From the NCBI GenBank assembly GCA_052326585.1, contig JBKQLU010000013.1, positions 1-64,000 of the forward strand: 64,000 nt of DNA, given 5' to 3'. This stretch comes from JAPLJC01 sp052326585. GTDB taxonomy: Bacteria > Desulfobacterota > Desulfobaccia > Desulfobaccales > 0-14-0-80-60-11. Positions within the stretch are counted from its first letter, which is position 1. The number at the start of each line of letters is the position of its first letter. Position numbers and translations under genes: made by a program. The notes beneath the pieces were generated by a model. That model was not told the origin of the DNA. It made no database searches and saw only the letters and a program-made list of their open reading frames with translations. Positions 1-8,425 of the stretch are shown one piece after another.

Positions 1-138
1 CGTCCTCCGGAAGGTCTGTTCTTCCTGGGCCTGGGCCTGGGATTCCTCTTTGCCGTGGTGGTGGGGGTGGGGGCCGGCCTCTATCCCTCCCTGCGGGCCA
101 GCCGCATGGAAGTAGTCTCAGCCATCCGTTATGAATAA
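1..138 (+). CDS. ABC transporter permease, C-terminal fragment (MacB/FtsX-like)
   Basis: Only the last 45 codons are in the window; the 5' end lies upstream. The fragment shows one hydrophobic helix rich in Gly, Val and Phe and then the ending RASRMEVVSAIRYE, which is typical of FtsX/MacB-type permeases whose last helix runs into a short cytoplasmic tail. Such permeases do not carry substrate through the membrane in the classical way but transmit ATPase motion to periplasmic partners. The stop overlaps the start of the ATPase gene at 131, so the two are probably translationally coupled and form one exporter with the TolC-like and HlyD-like proteins downstream. Substrate unknown. Confidence 0.8.
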   Translation, partial: RPPEGLFFLGLGLGFLFAVVVGVGAGLYPSLRASRMEVVSAIRYE

Positions 139-841
139 GTTATCTTCTCACCGTGGTGGGACCAACGGGGCCCTGATTCGCATCTCCAATCTCACCAAGA
201 GCTATCAGACTGAAGCCGGCACCATCCAGGTGCTCAAAGACGTCAATCTGAAAATCTATCCCGGCGAAATCGTGGGGGTTATGGGGCCCTCCGGTTCCGG
301 CAAGTCCACCCTGCTCTTCATCCTGGGGATCTTCATCACTCCCAGCCAGGGCGCCTATATCCTGGGGGGCGAAGACGTACTGCGCCTGGACCGTGACGCC
401 CAGGCGGAATTCCGGCGCAAGCGGGTCGGTTTTGTCTTCCAAAGCTGCGATCTGCTGGAACAATCCACGGTTTATGAGAATCTGGAATACCCCCTGATTT
501 ACGCCGGCGTCGATCGGCGGGATCGTCCGGCTCGCATTACCAAGGCCCTGGAACTGGTGAACCTGGGCCATCGCATCCATCACTCCTCCAACCAGCTCTC
601 CGGCGGTGAGCGTCAGCGGGTGGCAGTGGCCCGCGCCCTGGTCAACCAGCCGCAGTTCATCCTGGCGGACGAGCCCACCGGCCAGTTGGACCGGAGCCAC
701 GGCCACCAGATCATGGACCATTTCGCCGAAATCGTCAAGAGCGCTCAGACCTCCGTATTGGTGGTCACCCACGACCCCGAAATGGCGGCGAGATGCACCC
801 GGGTCTGCTCAATCAGTGACGGCATCCTTTATGAGCAATGA
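131..841 (+). CDS. ABC transporter ATP-binding protein (MacB/LolD family)
   Basis: This is a 236-residue cytoplasmic ATPase that powers the adjacent permease. Walker A is GPSGSGKST near residues 52-60, the Q-loop is VFQSCDLLE, the ABC signature LSGGERQRV lies near residue 155, Walker B is FILADEP near 176-182, and the H-loop is VVTHDPEMA. The length matches stand-alone LolD/MacB-type ATPases. The ATG at 131 overlaps the permease stop and the gene ends inside the ATGA shared with the next gene, so permease, ATPase and channel look co-translated. The tripartite context (permease, ATPase, TolC, adaptor) favours a MacAB-TolC-like exporter over lipoprotein sorting. The substrate cannot be read from the sequence. 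Confidence 0.95.
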   Translation: MNKLSSHRGGTNGALIRISNLTKSYQTEAGTIQVLKDVNLKIYPGEIVGVMGPSGSGKSTLLFILGIFITPSQGAYILGGEDVLRLDRDAQAEFRRKRVGFVFQSCDLLEQSTVYENLEYPLIYAGVDRRDRPARITKALELVNLGHRIHHSSNQLSGGERQRVAVARALVNQPQFILADEPTGQLDRSHGHQIMDHFAEIVKSAQTSVLVVTHDPEMAARCTRVCSISDGILYEQ

Positions 842-2301
842 CCCCCACCAGAATCCGGACCCGGACCCCTTCTGACCACATGACCATGGTGCTCGCCTTG
901 GCGCCTTCCGGTACGCCCTCGGGCCTGCGGTTCGCGCCCGGCGGCGTCTGTGGGCGGCAGGATCGCCAACTTGGGCGGGGTCTCAAGGTCCTGCTGACCT
1001 TGGGAATGTTGGTCCTGATGCTGGGAATCTGCTTGACTCCCCGGCCCAGCCCCGCCGCCGACCTCAAACCCGGGGCGGAGAGGATTGTCCCTCAGGGTCC
1101 CCTGGACTTTGAGGCTTGCATGCGCCTGGCCCTCCGCCAATCCCCCTATCTCCTCAAGAGTGCCATGGACATCGACATCCGGCGCCTGGATGAGTCCGAC
1201 ACCCGCTGGGCCATGATACCGCCGCTGAGCTTTCAAACTTATTATTATCTGGACCGGCCTTTTAGCAATTCCAAGCCTTATAGCCTCAGTTTCGTCTGGC
1301 CCTCGTATAACCCCTTTGGTTCTTATTTCCTGCTCCAGGCCCAAAAGATGATTACCCAAATTGCCATCTACGGCCACATGGAGTCGATTCTCCAAGGCCT
1401 CGAACGGGTAGGCAAACAGTTTCTTGATCTGGCCGCCTTGAAACGGCTGGCCGCCTTGCAGGACAACCTGCTCAAGGTGTGCGGAGATAACCTGGCCTAT
1501 GCCCAAAACCGCTTGAGCATCGGCACCGGCACCTCCCTGGAACTCCGGCTGGCCGCCCAGGAGTTGGAGGCGGCCAAGAACGAGAAGGATCGTCTGGAGA
1601 TCGCCCGGAAGCGGAACCTGACCAGCCTAAAGACTTTTTTGGCCCTGAAACCGGAGGACCCGTTCACCCTGGATCTGCACGACGCCCACCGCCAGGTGTT
1701 GGGCAGCTTCGACCCCGCCGCCGCCACCCTGGAACAGGCCCTGACCAGATCTTTTGACCTTAAGATCATGAAGCTGAAGGCGCGGATGCAGGAGTATAAC
1801 ATCACCGTGGCCAAAACCAGGATCTACCCCAGTATCCTCCTTTCCGCCCAGACCCCGAACCCGCTGTATACCGCGAGCTCAGGCATGTACGTCGGCGTGG
1901 GCCTGGATATCCCGTTATGGGACGGATTGAAACGGATTCACGACGTCTCCCGGCAAAAAATCATCTTAAGGCAGATCGACGTTGAAAAGGACGTGAAAGA
2001 GGGGGACCTGGGCGACCAATGGAACGCGCTCCAGGAAGACCTGAAGAAGGCGGCCGGGGACCTGAAGCTGGCCCAGTCCAAGGAAGAAGTGGCGCGGCTG
2101 AAGGAACGCCAGGCCGAAATCCGCTATCAGTCCGGGGGGAAAACTCTCGATACCTGGCTGGATGCCCAAAATGAGGCTCTCGAGGCTCAGAAGGCCGCCG
2201 CTAACAAGGCCCTGGAATATGACGAATATGTCCTAAATTTGCGCAAAATTTCCGGAGACCTGGGATACAGTTATGTGGATCAGAATTCCTGGCAAAAATA
2301 G
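838..2301 (+). CDS. TolC-like outer membrane efflux protein
   Basis: This 487-residue protein belongs to the outer-membrane efflux channel family. A hydrophobic signal segment (LKVLLTLGMLVLMLGICL) lies near residues 48-65, followed by the typical first motif DFEACMRLALRQSPYLL and two long helical, alanine- and leucine-rich stretches separated by a beta segment (ILLSAQTPNPLY, then GVGLDIPLWDG). The ATG at 838 shares ATGA with the ATPase stop, but it leaves about 47 residues before the signal peptide, so initiation further in (ATG 877-882 region or later) is possible. It should form the outer-membrane tunnel of the exporter built with its neighbours. Confidence 0.88.
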   Translation: MTPTRIRTRTPSDHMTMVLALAPSGTPSGLRFAPGGVCGRQDRQLGRGLKVLLTLGMLVLMLGICLTPRPSPAADLKPGAERIVPQGPLDFEACMRLALRQSPYLLKSAMDIDIRRLDESDTRWAMIPPLSFQTYYYLDRPFSNSKPYSLSFVWPSYNPFGSYFLLQAQKMITQIAIYGHMESILQGLERVGKQFLDLAALKRLAALQDNLLKVCGDNLAYAQNRLSIGTGTSLELRLAAQELEAAKNEKDRLEIARKRNLTSLKTFLALKPEDPFTLDLHDAHRQVLGSFDPAAATLEQALTRSFDLKIMKLKARMQEYNITVAKTRIYPSILLSAQTPNPLYTASSGMYVGVGLDIPLWDGLKRIHDVSRQKIILRQIDVEKDVKEGDLGDQWNALQEDLKKAAGDLKLAQSKEEVARLKERQAEIRYQSGGKTLDTWLDAQNEALEAQKAAANKALEYDEYVLNLRKISGDLGYSYVDQNSWQK

Positions 2302-3244
2302 GACCTGGCTAATTGGGGCGGCGATCCTGGCCCTGGCCGTCCTGACCGGATTCCCGGCCCGGGCCAAAGACCAGAGGGGGCAGGAGCCCCCGGCCCAGGG
2401 CCCGGCGATTACCACCCCGGAACCCGAGATCAGCTTTAACGGCAAGGTCTTTTGTTCCCTCAAACGCCCGGTGGACCTGCCCTTCAAAGCGGTCATCACC
2501 TCGGTGCTGGTGGGCTCCGGAGAACGCGTGGCACCCGGGCAGGCCCTGGCCAAATTTCATCTGTCTCCGGAGGCGGTACTGCTGATTCAGCAGCGCCTCT
2601 CTCCTGCGCAAATCTCGGATACCGAGGTTAAACTGGCGGAAACGCAACGAAACCTGGATGCTGCGGCTGCCAAGCAGCAGGAACTGTCCAGGTTGGCGGT
2701 CAAAAAGCTGGCCTCACCCCAAGGTCTGGAACAGGCCAACCAGGACCTGCAGGAGCTGACCCGGGAACGTACGGACCTGCAGAATTTTCTGCGCCAGTTG
2801 CGACTGTCGGCTCAGGACGACCTGGCCGTCTTGAAGAGCCAACTGGGAAACGGGATACGGGTGGGAGAGATTCCCCCGGAAGGGATCCTGCGGGCTCCCA
2901 TCGGCGGCAATGTTATCTGGATCCAGCCGGAATTGCGGCAAGGAGCGCTGCTCGAACCCACCCCCGGGGTCTTTCAGGTGGGCGTGATGAATCCCATGCT
3001 GGTGCGGGCCCAGGCCTTTGAAATCGAGGCCCTGCAGATCAAAACCGGCGAGACCGCGGAGATCAATCTGGAGTCCCTGCCAGGCCGGAAGTTCCAGGGG
3101 CAGGTGAGCCGCATCTCCTGGTCGTCCTTAACCCCGGCGCTGGACCAGCCCGCCTACTACGAGGTGGAATTAGAGGTGGCCAACCCGGAGCTGGAGCTCA
3201 AGGACGGCTTAAAGGCCCAGATCATTTTTCACAAAACCCAGTAA
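2273..3244 (+). CDS. HlyD/MacA-like periplasmic adaptor protein
   Basis: This 323-residue membrane fusion protein bridges an inner-membrane ABC pump and a TolC channel. It has an N-terminal signal/anchor (residues 8-26), a lipoyl-like half (ITSVLVGSGERVAPGQALAK), a short helical hairpin of alternating Ala, Gln and Glu (about residues 115-185), the second lipoyl half (LRAPIGGNVIWI) and a beta-barrel region (QVGVMNPMLVRAQAFEIE). It ends in the usual strand DGLKAQIIF. The gene starts within the last codons of the TolC-like gene, a 29-base overlap, indicating co-expression. The adaptor is somewhat shorter than MacA (about 370), consistent with a short hairpin. Confidence 0.88.
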   Translation: MWIRIPGKNRTWLIGAAILALAVLTGFPARAKDQRGQEPPAQGPAITTPEPEISFNGKVFCSLKRPVDLPFKAVITSVLVGSGERVAPGQALAKFHLSPEAVLLIQQRLSPAQISDTEVKLAETQRNLDAAAAKQQELSRLAVKKLASPQGLEQANQDLQELTRERTDLQNFLRQLRLSAQDDLAVLKSQLGNGIRVGEIPPEGILRAPIGGNVIWIQPELRQGALLEPTPGVFQVGVMNPMLVRAQAFEIEALQIKTGETAEINLESLPGRKFQGQVSRISWSSLTPALDQPAYYEVELEVANPELELKDGLKAQIIFHKTQ

Positions 3245-3256
3245 AGGGGTAGCTTG

Positions 3257-4396
3257 ATGGCCATAAACGGGGAGATTACAGTATCTCCCGTGAAAGACGC
3301 CGCCGGCCTGGAAGATTTTCAGCGGTTCCCCTGGCGTCTTTATCAGCATGACCCTTATTGGGTGCCGCCCCTGTTGCCTGAACAGCGCCGTTTTCTGGAT
3401 CAGCGTACCGGACCCTTCTTTGAAATCGGTGAGGCCCAGTATTTCATGGCCTTCCGGGACGGCGAACCGCTGGGCCGCATCTCCGCCCACCGCAGCCGGC
3501 TCCATGATGAGCACCACGGCCCCGGCACCGGCTTTTGGGGCTTCTTTGAGGCTATCCAGGAACCGCAGGTAGCCCAGGCCCTGTTCGAAGCCGCCGCGGC
3601 CTGGTTGCGGGAGCGCGGTTGCCACTCCCTGGTGGGACCCCTTAATTTCTCCATCTACGACGAGATGGGCTTGCTGGTGGAGGGCTTCGACTCCATTCCG
3701 GCCATGTTCCAGACCCACAATCCCCCTTACTACCTGGACCTGATCACCTCCTGGGGCTTCCGCAAGGCCATGGATTGGGTGGCCCTCAAGAACCCTCACC
3801 TCCAAGACGTCGACGTGCCGGCCATGGAGCGGCGCCTGGAGGAGATCCTGAGCACCCAGAAGGTGACCCTGGCTACCTACAACTCCCGGGAACTGGACCG
3901 GCGGGCCGAGGAAATCTTTCATCTCTTCAATGAGGCCTGGAGCGTCAACTGGGGGCATGTCCCCCTCAGCCGGCGGCAGTTCGATCACCTGCTGCACGAG
4001 GTCAAGCCGCTGCTGCGGAAGGATCTGGTGCAGATGGTGCTGGACGGCGAGCGGCTGGTGGGCTTCGGCATTGTTCTGCCGGATTTGAACCCCCTGGTGC
4101 AACAACTGGATGGCAGATTCTCCACCTGGGACAAACTTCGGCTCCTGTATCACGCCAAGTTCGCCCCGGTACATAAACTCCGGGCCATGGTCCTGGGCAT
4201 CGCCCAGCCCTACCAGTTGAAGCGGCTGCACCACGCCATCATCTTAAAGACCTGGATTTACATCGCCCAAAACACCTCATGTGAGTTTATCGACTATTCC
4301 CTGATCCCCGAAAACCTGCGTCACTGGATCAAGGTGGTCCAGTCCTTCGGTGGCCAGATTTACAAGACCTTCCGGTTATTTGAAAGAGAAATTTGA
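3257..4396 (+). CDS. GNAT-like N-acetyltransferase family protein (YghO-like)
   Basis: This is a predicted soluble protein of 379 residues. The opening region (FPWRLYQHDPYWVPPLLPEQ) and the middle (SLVGPLNFSIYDEMGLLVEG, then MFQTHNPPYYLDLITSWGF) match a conserved family annotated as YghO-like or GNAT-superfamily hypothetical proteins; no substrate is established. I chose ATG 3257 because the purine-rich GGGGT ends seven bases before it; TTG 3254 is immediately upstream and in frame. It lies nine bases after the adaptor gene and overlaps no other reliable start, so it is probably the fifth gene of the exporter operon. A role in modifying the exported compound is possible but is inference only. 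Confidence 0.7.
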   Translation: MAINGEITVSPVKDAAGLEDFQRFPWRLYQHDPYWVPPLLPEQRRFLDQRTGPFFEIGEAQYFMAFRDGEPLGRISAHRSRLHDEHHGPGTGFWGFFEAIQEPQVAQALFEAAAAWLRERGCHSLVGPLNFSIYDEMGLLVEGFDSIPAMFQTHNPPYYLDLITSWGFRKAMDWVALKNPHLQDVDVPAMERRLEEILSTQKVTLATYNSRELDRRAEEIFHLFNEAWSVNWGHVPLSRRQFDHLLHEVKPLLRKDLVQMVLDGERLVGFGIVLPDLNPLVQQLDGRFSTWDKLRLLYHAKFAPVHKLRAMVLGIAQPYQLKRLHHAIILKTWIYIAQNTSCEFIDYSLIPENLRHWIKVVQSFGGQIYKTFRLFEREI

Positions 4397-4400
4397 CTCC

Positions 4401-6110
4401 ATGAAGGATTCGGGGGCCCCGGCTTGCAGGCCCATTGCTGACTTGGGGATGGTGGGGGTCCTCTCCGCCGTCGTCTTCTTCCTGGCCCATCTGAAGGCGT
4501 GGTCCAGTCCCTATGTCGTCAACGACGACGTGCGGCAGCAGATCTTCTGGATGCAGCGGTGGCTGGACCCGCAGCTCTTTAGGGGCGATCTCCTGGCGGA
4601 ATATGCCCGCCATTACGTCCCCTGGGGAGTCCAGGGCCTCTATTGGCTGGCAACCTGGGTAACCGGCCCCATCTCGTTCTCCAAGTTCCTGCCCGGGCCG
4701 CTGTTCATCTTCCTGGCGCTCTGCCTGTACCGCCTGGGCCGGGGAATCGGAGGCCGCGGCCTGGCCTGGAGCATGGTGGCGGTTTACTGGTTCATGCCTT
4801 TCTTCCTGGATAACCTGGCCGGGGGACTGGCCCGGGCCTTTGCCGCGCCCCTTCTGGCCTTTTTCTGGCTTTGCTGGCAGGAAGAGCGCCCCTGGGGAAT
4901 GGGCGCCGCCCTCCTCTTGCAGGCCTTGTTTATTCCCTACATTTTTATAACCAGCGCCTTGGCCGCGGCGCTCGCCTGGCTGGCCGGCCGCTCCGGCAAG
5001 CTGCGGCCCCCGCCCTTCCCGGCCCGCTGGGCCCATGCCCTCCTCCTGGCCGCCGGGGCCGCGTTGGTGGCCCTGATGAGCTACCAGTTTGACGCCTCCG
5101 GCTTCGGGCCCCTGGTAAGCTACGCCGAGATGGTCAACCGGCCGGAGTTTTATGCTGGAGGCCGCTACGCCATCCTGCCGGTGCCCTCCATTTTTTGGGA
5201 ACTGATCAGCCCCTGGGAATGGCTGGCCCCCTTCCGGGATTTGGGGCTGCTGGGCGGGATTGCCACCTGCGTGGTCCTGGTCGCCGCCACCCTTTGGGGT
5301 CTCAAGCGGGTGCCCCTAAGGGCCCTGGCCCCCCGGCTCCAACCCCTGGGTTATCTCTTGCTGGCCGGTCTGGTAGTTTACTATATGGCCCGCATCTTTC
5401 TGCTCAAGCTGTTCATCCCGGACCGCTATCTCATCTATACCCTCAATCTGGCCTATTGTCTTATCCTGGCCCTGGGTCTCAATGCCCTTGTCAAGGTGGA
5501 GCAGTGGCCGAGAACCCTGGGGATCCTGGTCCTGGCGCTCGCCGCCGGGTTGGGAGTCTGGCGCCTTTGGAATGTGGGCCTCAAGGATTATGCCGTTTAC
5601 CAGCCGGTTTACGCCGCCCTGGCCGCCACCCCCAAAGATGTTATCATTGCCGGCCACCCCAACCTGATGGACAACGTCCCCACCTTTGCCCGGCGCCGGG
5701 CCCTGGTGACCTACAAGCTGGCCCATCCCTGGAGCAAGGGTTACTGGCAGGAGATCGAGCCCCGCCTGGAAGATCTGTTTGCCGCCTATTATGCCGCCGA
5801 CCCCCGGGAGGTTATAGCCTTCTGCCGCAAATATCGAGTCTCCTTCCTGGTAGTGGACGACCGCCACTTCACTCCGGAGTTCCTGGCCGGAGGCCGCTTT
5901 TTCGTCCCCCTGGTGAAGAAGGTCCCCAAATACTTTGGCAAGACCCTGGACGACCGCGTCGATTGCCCTTTTTTCGCGCCTTTCGATGCAGAGATCCGGC
6001 GACTGACCAAGGGACGCCGCGAATTTGCCCTGCTTTCCTCACCCCTATTCCCTGCCGTGGTTTTGGATAAACATTTGCGCCTGCTGGATATGCGCTCTTT
6101 TCTGAAATAA
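4401..6110 (+). CDS. Polytopic membrane protein, GT-C glycosyltransferase-like
   Basis: This 569-residue protein has roughly ten to twelve hydrophobic segments between residues 15 and 400 and a soluble C-terminal third. The first loop contains VNDDVRQQIFWMQRWLDPQLF, acidic residues placed like the catalytic Asp pair in the first periplasmic loop of GT-C lipid-linked sugar transferases. The tail (AGHPNLMDNVPTFARRRALV, later YRVSFLVVDDRHF) resembles the periplasmic domain of such enzymes. ATG 4401 follows AGAGAA and lies five bases after the upstream stop; a GTG at 4350 inside the previous gene is less likely. It closes the exporter operon. The GT-C assignment rests on topology and the DD motif and is tentative. 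Confidence 0.6.
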   Translation: MKDSGAPACRPIADLGMVGVLSAVVFFLAHLKAWSSPYVVNDDVRQQIFWMQRWLDPQLFRGDLLAEYARHYVPWGVQGLYWLATWVTGPISFSKFLPGPLFIFLALCLYRLGRGIGGRGLAWSMVAVYWFMPFFLDNLAGGLARAFAAPLLAFFWLCWQEERPWGMGAALLLQALFIPYIFITSALAAALAWLAGRSGKLRPPPFPARWAHALLLAAGAALVALMSYQFDASGFGPLVSYAEMVNRPEFYAGGRYAILPVPSIFWELISPWEWLAPFRDLGLLGGIATCVVLVAATLWGLKRVPLRALAPRLQPLGYLLLAGLVVYYMARIFLLKLFIPDRYLIYTLNLAYCLILALGLNALVKVEQWPRTLGILVLALAAGLGVWRLWNVGLKDYAVYQPVYAALAATPKDVIIAGHPNLMDNVPTFARRRALVTYKLAHPWSKGYWQEIEPRLEDLFAAYYAADPREVIAFCRKYRVSFLVVDDRHFTPEFLAGGRFFVPLVKKVPKYFGKTLDDRVDCPFFAPFDAEIRRLTKGRREFALLSSPLFPAVVLDKHLRLLDMRSFLK

Positions 6111-6297
6111 CCGGCTCGAATCCATTAATCAATCGAGAAATCCCAGGAATTTGCCCTGCGGCCTGTGAAATAGAGGCGGGATATCGGTCACCTGAAGGGA
6201 GGGGAGATGCAACCAGGGAGATTATCATTCAGTTAGTCGCAACAAATTTGGGGAAGTGTTTCTCTAAAAATGGCGCTGATCAGGATGGCCCCGGGGC

Positions 6298-7248
6298 CTA
6301 GACCGGGGTTGCCTCCCGGGCCCAAGGACTGCGGCGGAACCAGCGGTAAGTTTGCTCCAGGCCCTCTTGCAGGGGAATCCTGGCCTGCCAGCCCCTGGCC
6401 GCCAGGCGGCTGATATCCAGCAGTTTCCGGGGAGTGCCGTCCGGTTGGCTGGCATCGAAGCGGAGGCGCCCCGGGAACCCGGTCACCCGCGCCATCATTT
6501 CGGCCAGCTCCCGGATGGTGAGATCCCAGCCCACCCCGACGTTGATGATCTCGTTTTCCGCATAATGCTCCATTAAAAAGAGGCAGGCGTCGGCCAGATC
6601 ATCCACGTGGAGAAATTCCCGGCGGGGGTTGCCGCTGCCCCAGATAGTCACCTCCGGGGCGCCTTGCAGCCTGGACTGATGAAATCTCCGCATCAGGGCC
6701 GGGAGCACATGGGAATCGAGCAGATCGAAGTTGTCGCCGGGGCCATAAAGGTTGGTGGGCATGGCGGAGATGAAGCAGGTCCCATACTGGCGGTTGTACG
6801 CCTGGCACATCTTCAAGCCGGCGATCTTGGCCACCGCGTAAGGCTCGTTGGTGGGTTCCAGCTTCCCGGCCAGCAGGCAGTCCTCCTGCATGGGCTGGGG
6901 GGCGAACTTGGGATAGATACAGGAACTGCCCAGGAATAAGAGTTTCTTCACCCCGTGGAGATAGGCCTGGTGAATGACGTTGACCTGGATCATCAGGTTG
7001 TCGGAGATAAATTGGGCCGGAAAGGTGGCGTTGGCCCGGATACCGCCCACCCGGGCCGCGGCCAGGAAGACGTATTCCGGCTGCTCCCGGCGAAAGAAGC
7101 CCGCCACCGCCCCCTGGCGCCGCAGGTCCAATTGCCGCTGGCTGCGGCAAAGAAGATTGGTGAACCCCCCCTGCTTGAGGCGCCGGAGGATAGCGCCGCC
7201 CACCAGCCCCCGGTGCCCGGCGACGAAAATCCTGGCGTCAGCTTTCAT
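6298..7248 (-). CDS. fcl: GDP-L-fucose synthase
   Basis: This is a 316-residue NADPH-dependent epimerase/reductase that converts GDP-4-keto-6-deoxy-D-mannose to GDP-L-fucose. The nucleotide-binding loop is GHRGLVGGAI near residues 11-20. The active site is SSCIYP and YAVAKIAG, giving the Ser-Tyr-Lys triad, and family markers include AARVGGI, EPTNEPYA and NLYGPGDNFD. Length matches Fcl/WcaG (about 320). It is the last gene of the minus-strand polysaccharide cluster and directly follows gmd, whose product is its substrate, so the pair supplies activated fucose (or a related 6-deoxysugar) to the glycosyltransferases upstream. Confidence 0.95.
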   Translation of the reverse strand: MKADARIFVAGHRGLVGGAILRRLKQGGFTNLLCRSQRQLDLRRQGAVAGFFRREQPEYVFLAAARVGGIRANATFPAQFISDNLMIQVNVIHQAYLHGVKKLLFLGSSCIYPKFAPQPMQEDCLLAGKLEPTNEPYAVAKIAGLKMCQAYNRQYGTCFISAMPTNLYGPGDNFDLLDSHVLPALMRRFHQSRLQGAPEVTIWGSGNPRREFLHVDDLADACLFLMEHYAENEIINVGVGWDLTIRELAEMMARVTGFPGRLRFDASQPDGTPRKLLDISRLAARGWQARIPLQEGLEQTYRWFRRSPWAREATPV

Positions 7249-7311
7249 ATCCTTATCTCACCTCGTCTTAGCATCCCTGGCGCCTCTGGGACGCCAGACA
7301 CCGATTGCGGC

Positions 7312-8373
7312 TCACTCCGGGGAGGCTTTGCCCTGGTCTTTGATCTCATTCCGGCCAAATTGCCGGAGCACGTCCTGGCGCTGGCGCACCTCCAAAAGGT
7401 CCTGGAGGTCGGCGTCCACCATGAGGCGCACCAGCTCCCCAAAGCTCACCCGGGGTTGCCAGCCCAGGCGCTCCCGGGCCTTGGAGGCGTCGCCCAGGAG
7501 CACGTCGACTTCAGTGGGCCGGTAGTAACGCGGATCGATCTCCACGTATTGCCGCCAATCCAGGTCCTGGTAAGCGAAGGCCGCCTCCAGAAAGTCCCGT
7601 ACCGAATGGGTCTCACCCGTGGCCAGGACGTAATCGTCGGGGGAGTCCTGCTGCAGCATGAGCCACATAGCCTCCACGTAGTCCGGGGCGTAGCCCCAGT
7701 CCCGGCGGGCCTCCACATTGCCCAGGAAGAGTTTCTGCTGCAGCCCCAGCTTAATCCGGGCCAAGGCCCTGGTGATCTTACGGGTGACAAAGGTCTCGCC
7801 CCGGCGGGGCGATTCGTGGTTGAAGAGAATGCCGTTAACCGCAAACAGGCCATAGGCCTCCCGGTAGTTGCGCACCATCCAGTAGCCATAGAGCTTGGCC
7901 ACCGCATAAGGGCTCCGCGGCCGCATGGGAGTCGCTTCGTTCTGGGGCGGCGGCGCATCCCCATAAAGTTCACTGGAAGAGGCCTGGTAAAAACGGGTCT
8001 TAATGCCGCTGCGGCGGATGGCTTCCAGCAGCCTGATCACCCCCAGGCCGGTGACCTCCCCGGTGTACTCGGGCATGTCGAAACTCACCCGCACGTGGCT
8101 CTGGGCCGCCAGGTTATAAATCTCCCCGGGTTGGATATTGTAGATCAAGTGGCTGAGCTGCCCGGCGTCGCCCAAATCACCGTAGTGCAGGAATAACCTG
8201 GTCCCACTTTCGTGCGGGTCGGTGTACAGATGGTCGATGCGCCGGGTATTGAAGGTGCTGGAGCGGCGCACCAGGCCATGGACCTCGTAGCCCTTCCCCA
8301 GGAGCAACTCCGCCAGATAGCTGCCGTCCTGCCCGGTGATCCCGGTAATCAGCGCCTTCTTCACCAGCCCCAT
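7312..8373 (-). CDS. gmd: GDP-mannose 4,6-dehydratase
   Basis: This is a 353-residue SDR enzyme that makes GDP-4-keto-6-deoxy-D-mannose from GDP-mannose. It shows the GMD hallmarks ITGITGQDGSYLAELLL at the N-terminus, VRRSSTFNTRRIDHLY, the catalytic SSSELYG and YxxxK (YAVAKLYG), FNHESPRRGETFVTRKI and RDWGYAPDYVEAMWLMLQ. ATG 8373 is favoured because GAGG sits nine bases before it; the ATG at 8382 touches that GAGG directly. It pairs with fcl. A second, diverged GMD-like gene lies at 20517 in the same cluster. No mannose-1-phosphate guanylyltransferase is present here, so GDP-mannose must come from elsewhere. Confidence 0.95.
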   Translation of the reverse strand: MGLVKKALITGITGQDGSYLAELLLGKGYEVHGLVRRSSTFNTRRIDHLYTDPHESGTRLFLHYGDLGDAGQLSHLIYNIQPGEIYNLAAQSHVRVSFDMPEYTGEVTGLGVIRLLEAIRRSGIKTRFYQASSSELYGDAPPPQNEATPMRPRSPYAVAKLYGYWMVRNYREAYGLFAVNGILFNHESPRRGETFVTRKITRALARIKLGLQQKLFLGNVEARRDWGYAPDYVEAMWLMLQQDSPDDYVLATGETHSVRDFLEAAFAYQDLDWRQYVEIDPRYYRPTEVDVLLGDASKARERLGWQPRVSFGELVRLMVDADLQDLLEVRQRQDVLRQFGRNEIKDQGKASPE

Positions 8374-8425
8374 GATATTCATCCTCGTTGATTAAAATTT
8401 TTTGGGCCGGAAACCGGACACCCCA

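Noticed and set aside
6111..6130. GGCTCGAATCC resembling a tRNA T-loop
   Set aside because: No acceptor, anticodon or D-arm surrounds it; the match is short and isolated.
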